A stretch of DNA of 53,611 nucleotides from assembly GCA_964624075.1 (NCBI GenBank), contig CAZUWH010000018.1, forward strand, positions 1 to 53,611. Reading direction: 5' to 3'. Below the pieces are notes generated by a model, which worked only from the letters and a program-made list of their open reading frames with translations, did no database searches and had not been told where the DNA came from. Position numbers and translations under genes: made by a program. This stretch comes from CAZUWH01 sp964624075 (GTDB lineage: Bacteria; Pseudomonadota; Alphaproteobacteria; Rhodospirillales; Rhodospirillaceae). Numbering within the stretch: position 1 is the stretch's first letter; each line of letters starts with the position of its first letter. Below, piece after piece: positions 53,323-53,611 of the stretch.

Positions 53323-53370
53323 GGGGGCCTGCCAAGGCGACTTGGAATAAGGTCCATACCGAGAATTGCT
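53323..53370 (-). repeat. 48-bp element, inverted partner of 37933-37980
   Basis: Read on the minus strand, AGCAATTCTCGGTATGGA and AAGTCGCCTTGGCAGGC align with AGCAGTTCTCGGTATGGA and GAGTCGCCTTGGCAGGC at 37933. About six of 48 positions differ. Both copies sit next to GC-rich repeat DNA and far from genes. Confidence 0.7.
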
Positions 53371-53611
53371 GAAAAGAAAGGCTTGCGAAACCCTGGCAGA
53401 ACAGCTAGGCTTATGGTCTGGGCGAATGACGTGCTGAAGCAGGGGGCGAAAAAAGGGTGTGAAGAAGCCAAAAAAAAGTGATTGACAGGAAGTGTGAGGC
53501 TGGATATAAACAAAATCCTGCTGCCCGAGACCTCGAGGGGGGATAGGCGGTTGGGAAGGGAAGGGGGCTCTATTTTATCTTTCGGTATTTTTGTTTTATG
53601 GATTTGTTTGT

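Larger units (their letters stand above)
52872..53611. other. Right-end stretch without genes
   Basis: No coding region is supported over 740 bp. The first 100 bases are AT-richer and likely held the adhesin promoter. A repeat copy lies at 53150-53260 (GACCCCCTCCCCTAATACAA, GGGAGGGCTC). A 48-bp element at 53323-53370 matches 37933-37980 in inverted orientation. The terminal 60 bases are T-rich with no gene signal. Confidence 0.5.

Noticed and set aside
1..53611. TGA or TAG reassigned to an amino acid across the genome
   Set aside because: TGA ends many intact genes (bpt, tmk, leuB, phaC) and TAG ends the PEP-mutase-family gene. Most interrupted genes also need frameshifts, so recoding alone cannot rescue them.
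1..53611. Poor sequencing quality as the cause of all lesions
   Set aside because: About thirty intact genes, many long (899, 598 and 519 codons), show no lesion, while lesions cluster in dispensable families and include multi-codon deletions. Single cases such as DUF1465 remain open.

Overview
The window looks like a stretch of chromosome from a GC-rich alphaproteobacterium of the Rhodospirillales type; I cannot name the genus. Four things point there: the ffh-rpsP-rimM-trmD-rplS-leuCDB gene order, the mltB-rlpA-dac-tmk-holB-metG order, a MucR/Ros zinc-finger regulator, and families common in that group (IalB-like, DUF1465, DUF1223, class I PHA synthase). No phage, integrase, transposase, CRISPR array or rRNA operon is visible.

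Layout. 0.2-3.4 kb (+): aminoacyl-tRNA-protein transferase, MucR, TatD nuclease and a PhnP-like metallo-hydrolase. 3.6-5.3 kb (-): purC, purS and a broken histidine phosphatase. 5.6-13.9 kb (-): ffh, rpsP, rimM, trmD, rplS, leuC, leuD, leuB and mepA. 14.1-20.0 kb: a dead DUF1223 gene, 3-hydroxyacyl-CoA dehydrogenase, an IalB-like protein, an orphan ABC ATPase and phaC with a strong terminator. 20.2-25 kb: a broken OmpA lipoprotein, a PEP-mutase/isocitrate-lyase-family enzyme, and the remains of a response regulator, a hybrid histidine kinase and a metallo-hydrolase. 25-27 kb: ferredoxin and cysteine desulfurase. 27.7-34.3 kb (-): metG, holB, tmk, a D,D-carboxypeptidase, rlpA and mltB. 34.6-37.8 kb: two CAU tRNAs and a Cys-type formate dehydrogenase. 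38-42.3 kb: unknown genes, including a 712-residue coiled-coil protein and an Ala-rich partner. 42.9-45.3 kb (+): a TrpD2-like protein and a CobB-like amidase. 45.4-50.1 kb: broken M48 peptidase and DUF1465 genes, a membrane protein, a helix-turn-helix protein and trpS. 50.3-52.9 kb (-): a ruined VWA/RTX surface protein. The last 0.7 kb has no gene I can support.

Two features dominate. First, about eleven protein genes are broken by frameshifts, in-frame stops or deletions, while every housekeeping gene is intact. That pattern suggests real, fairly recent gene decay rather than random read error. Second, a palindromic GC-rich repeat (core CCCTCCCCC...GGGGGAGGG, often followed by TTGGGGTGGGGGT) occurs in about fifteen intergenic copies, roughly one per 3.5 kb, sometimes running into the ends of genes.

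The best candidate for something undescribed is the coiled-coil/Ala-rich pair at 39.4-42.3 kb. The two reading frames and the spacer between them form one continuous frame interrupted by a single TGA. All calls come from reading the sequence; no database search was possible.
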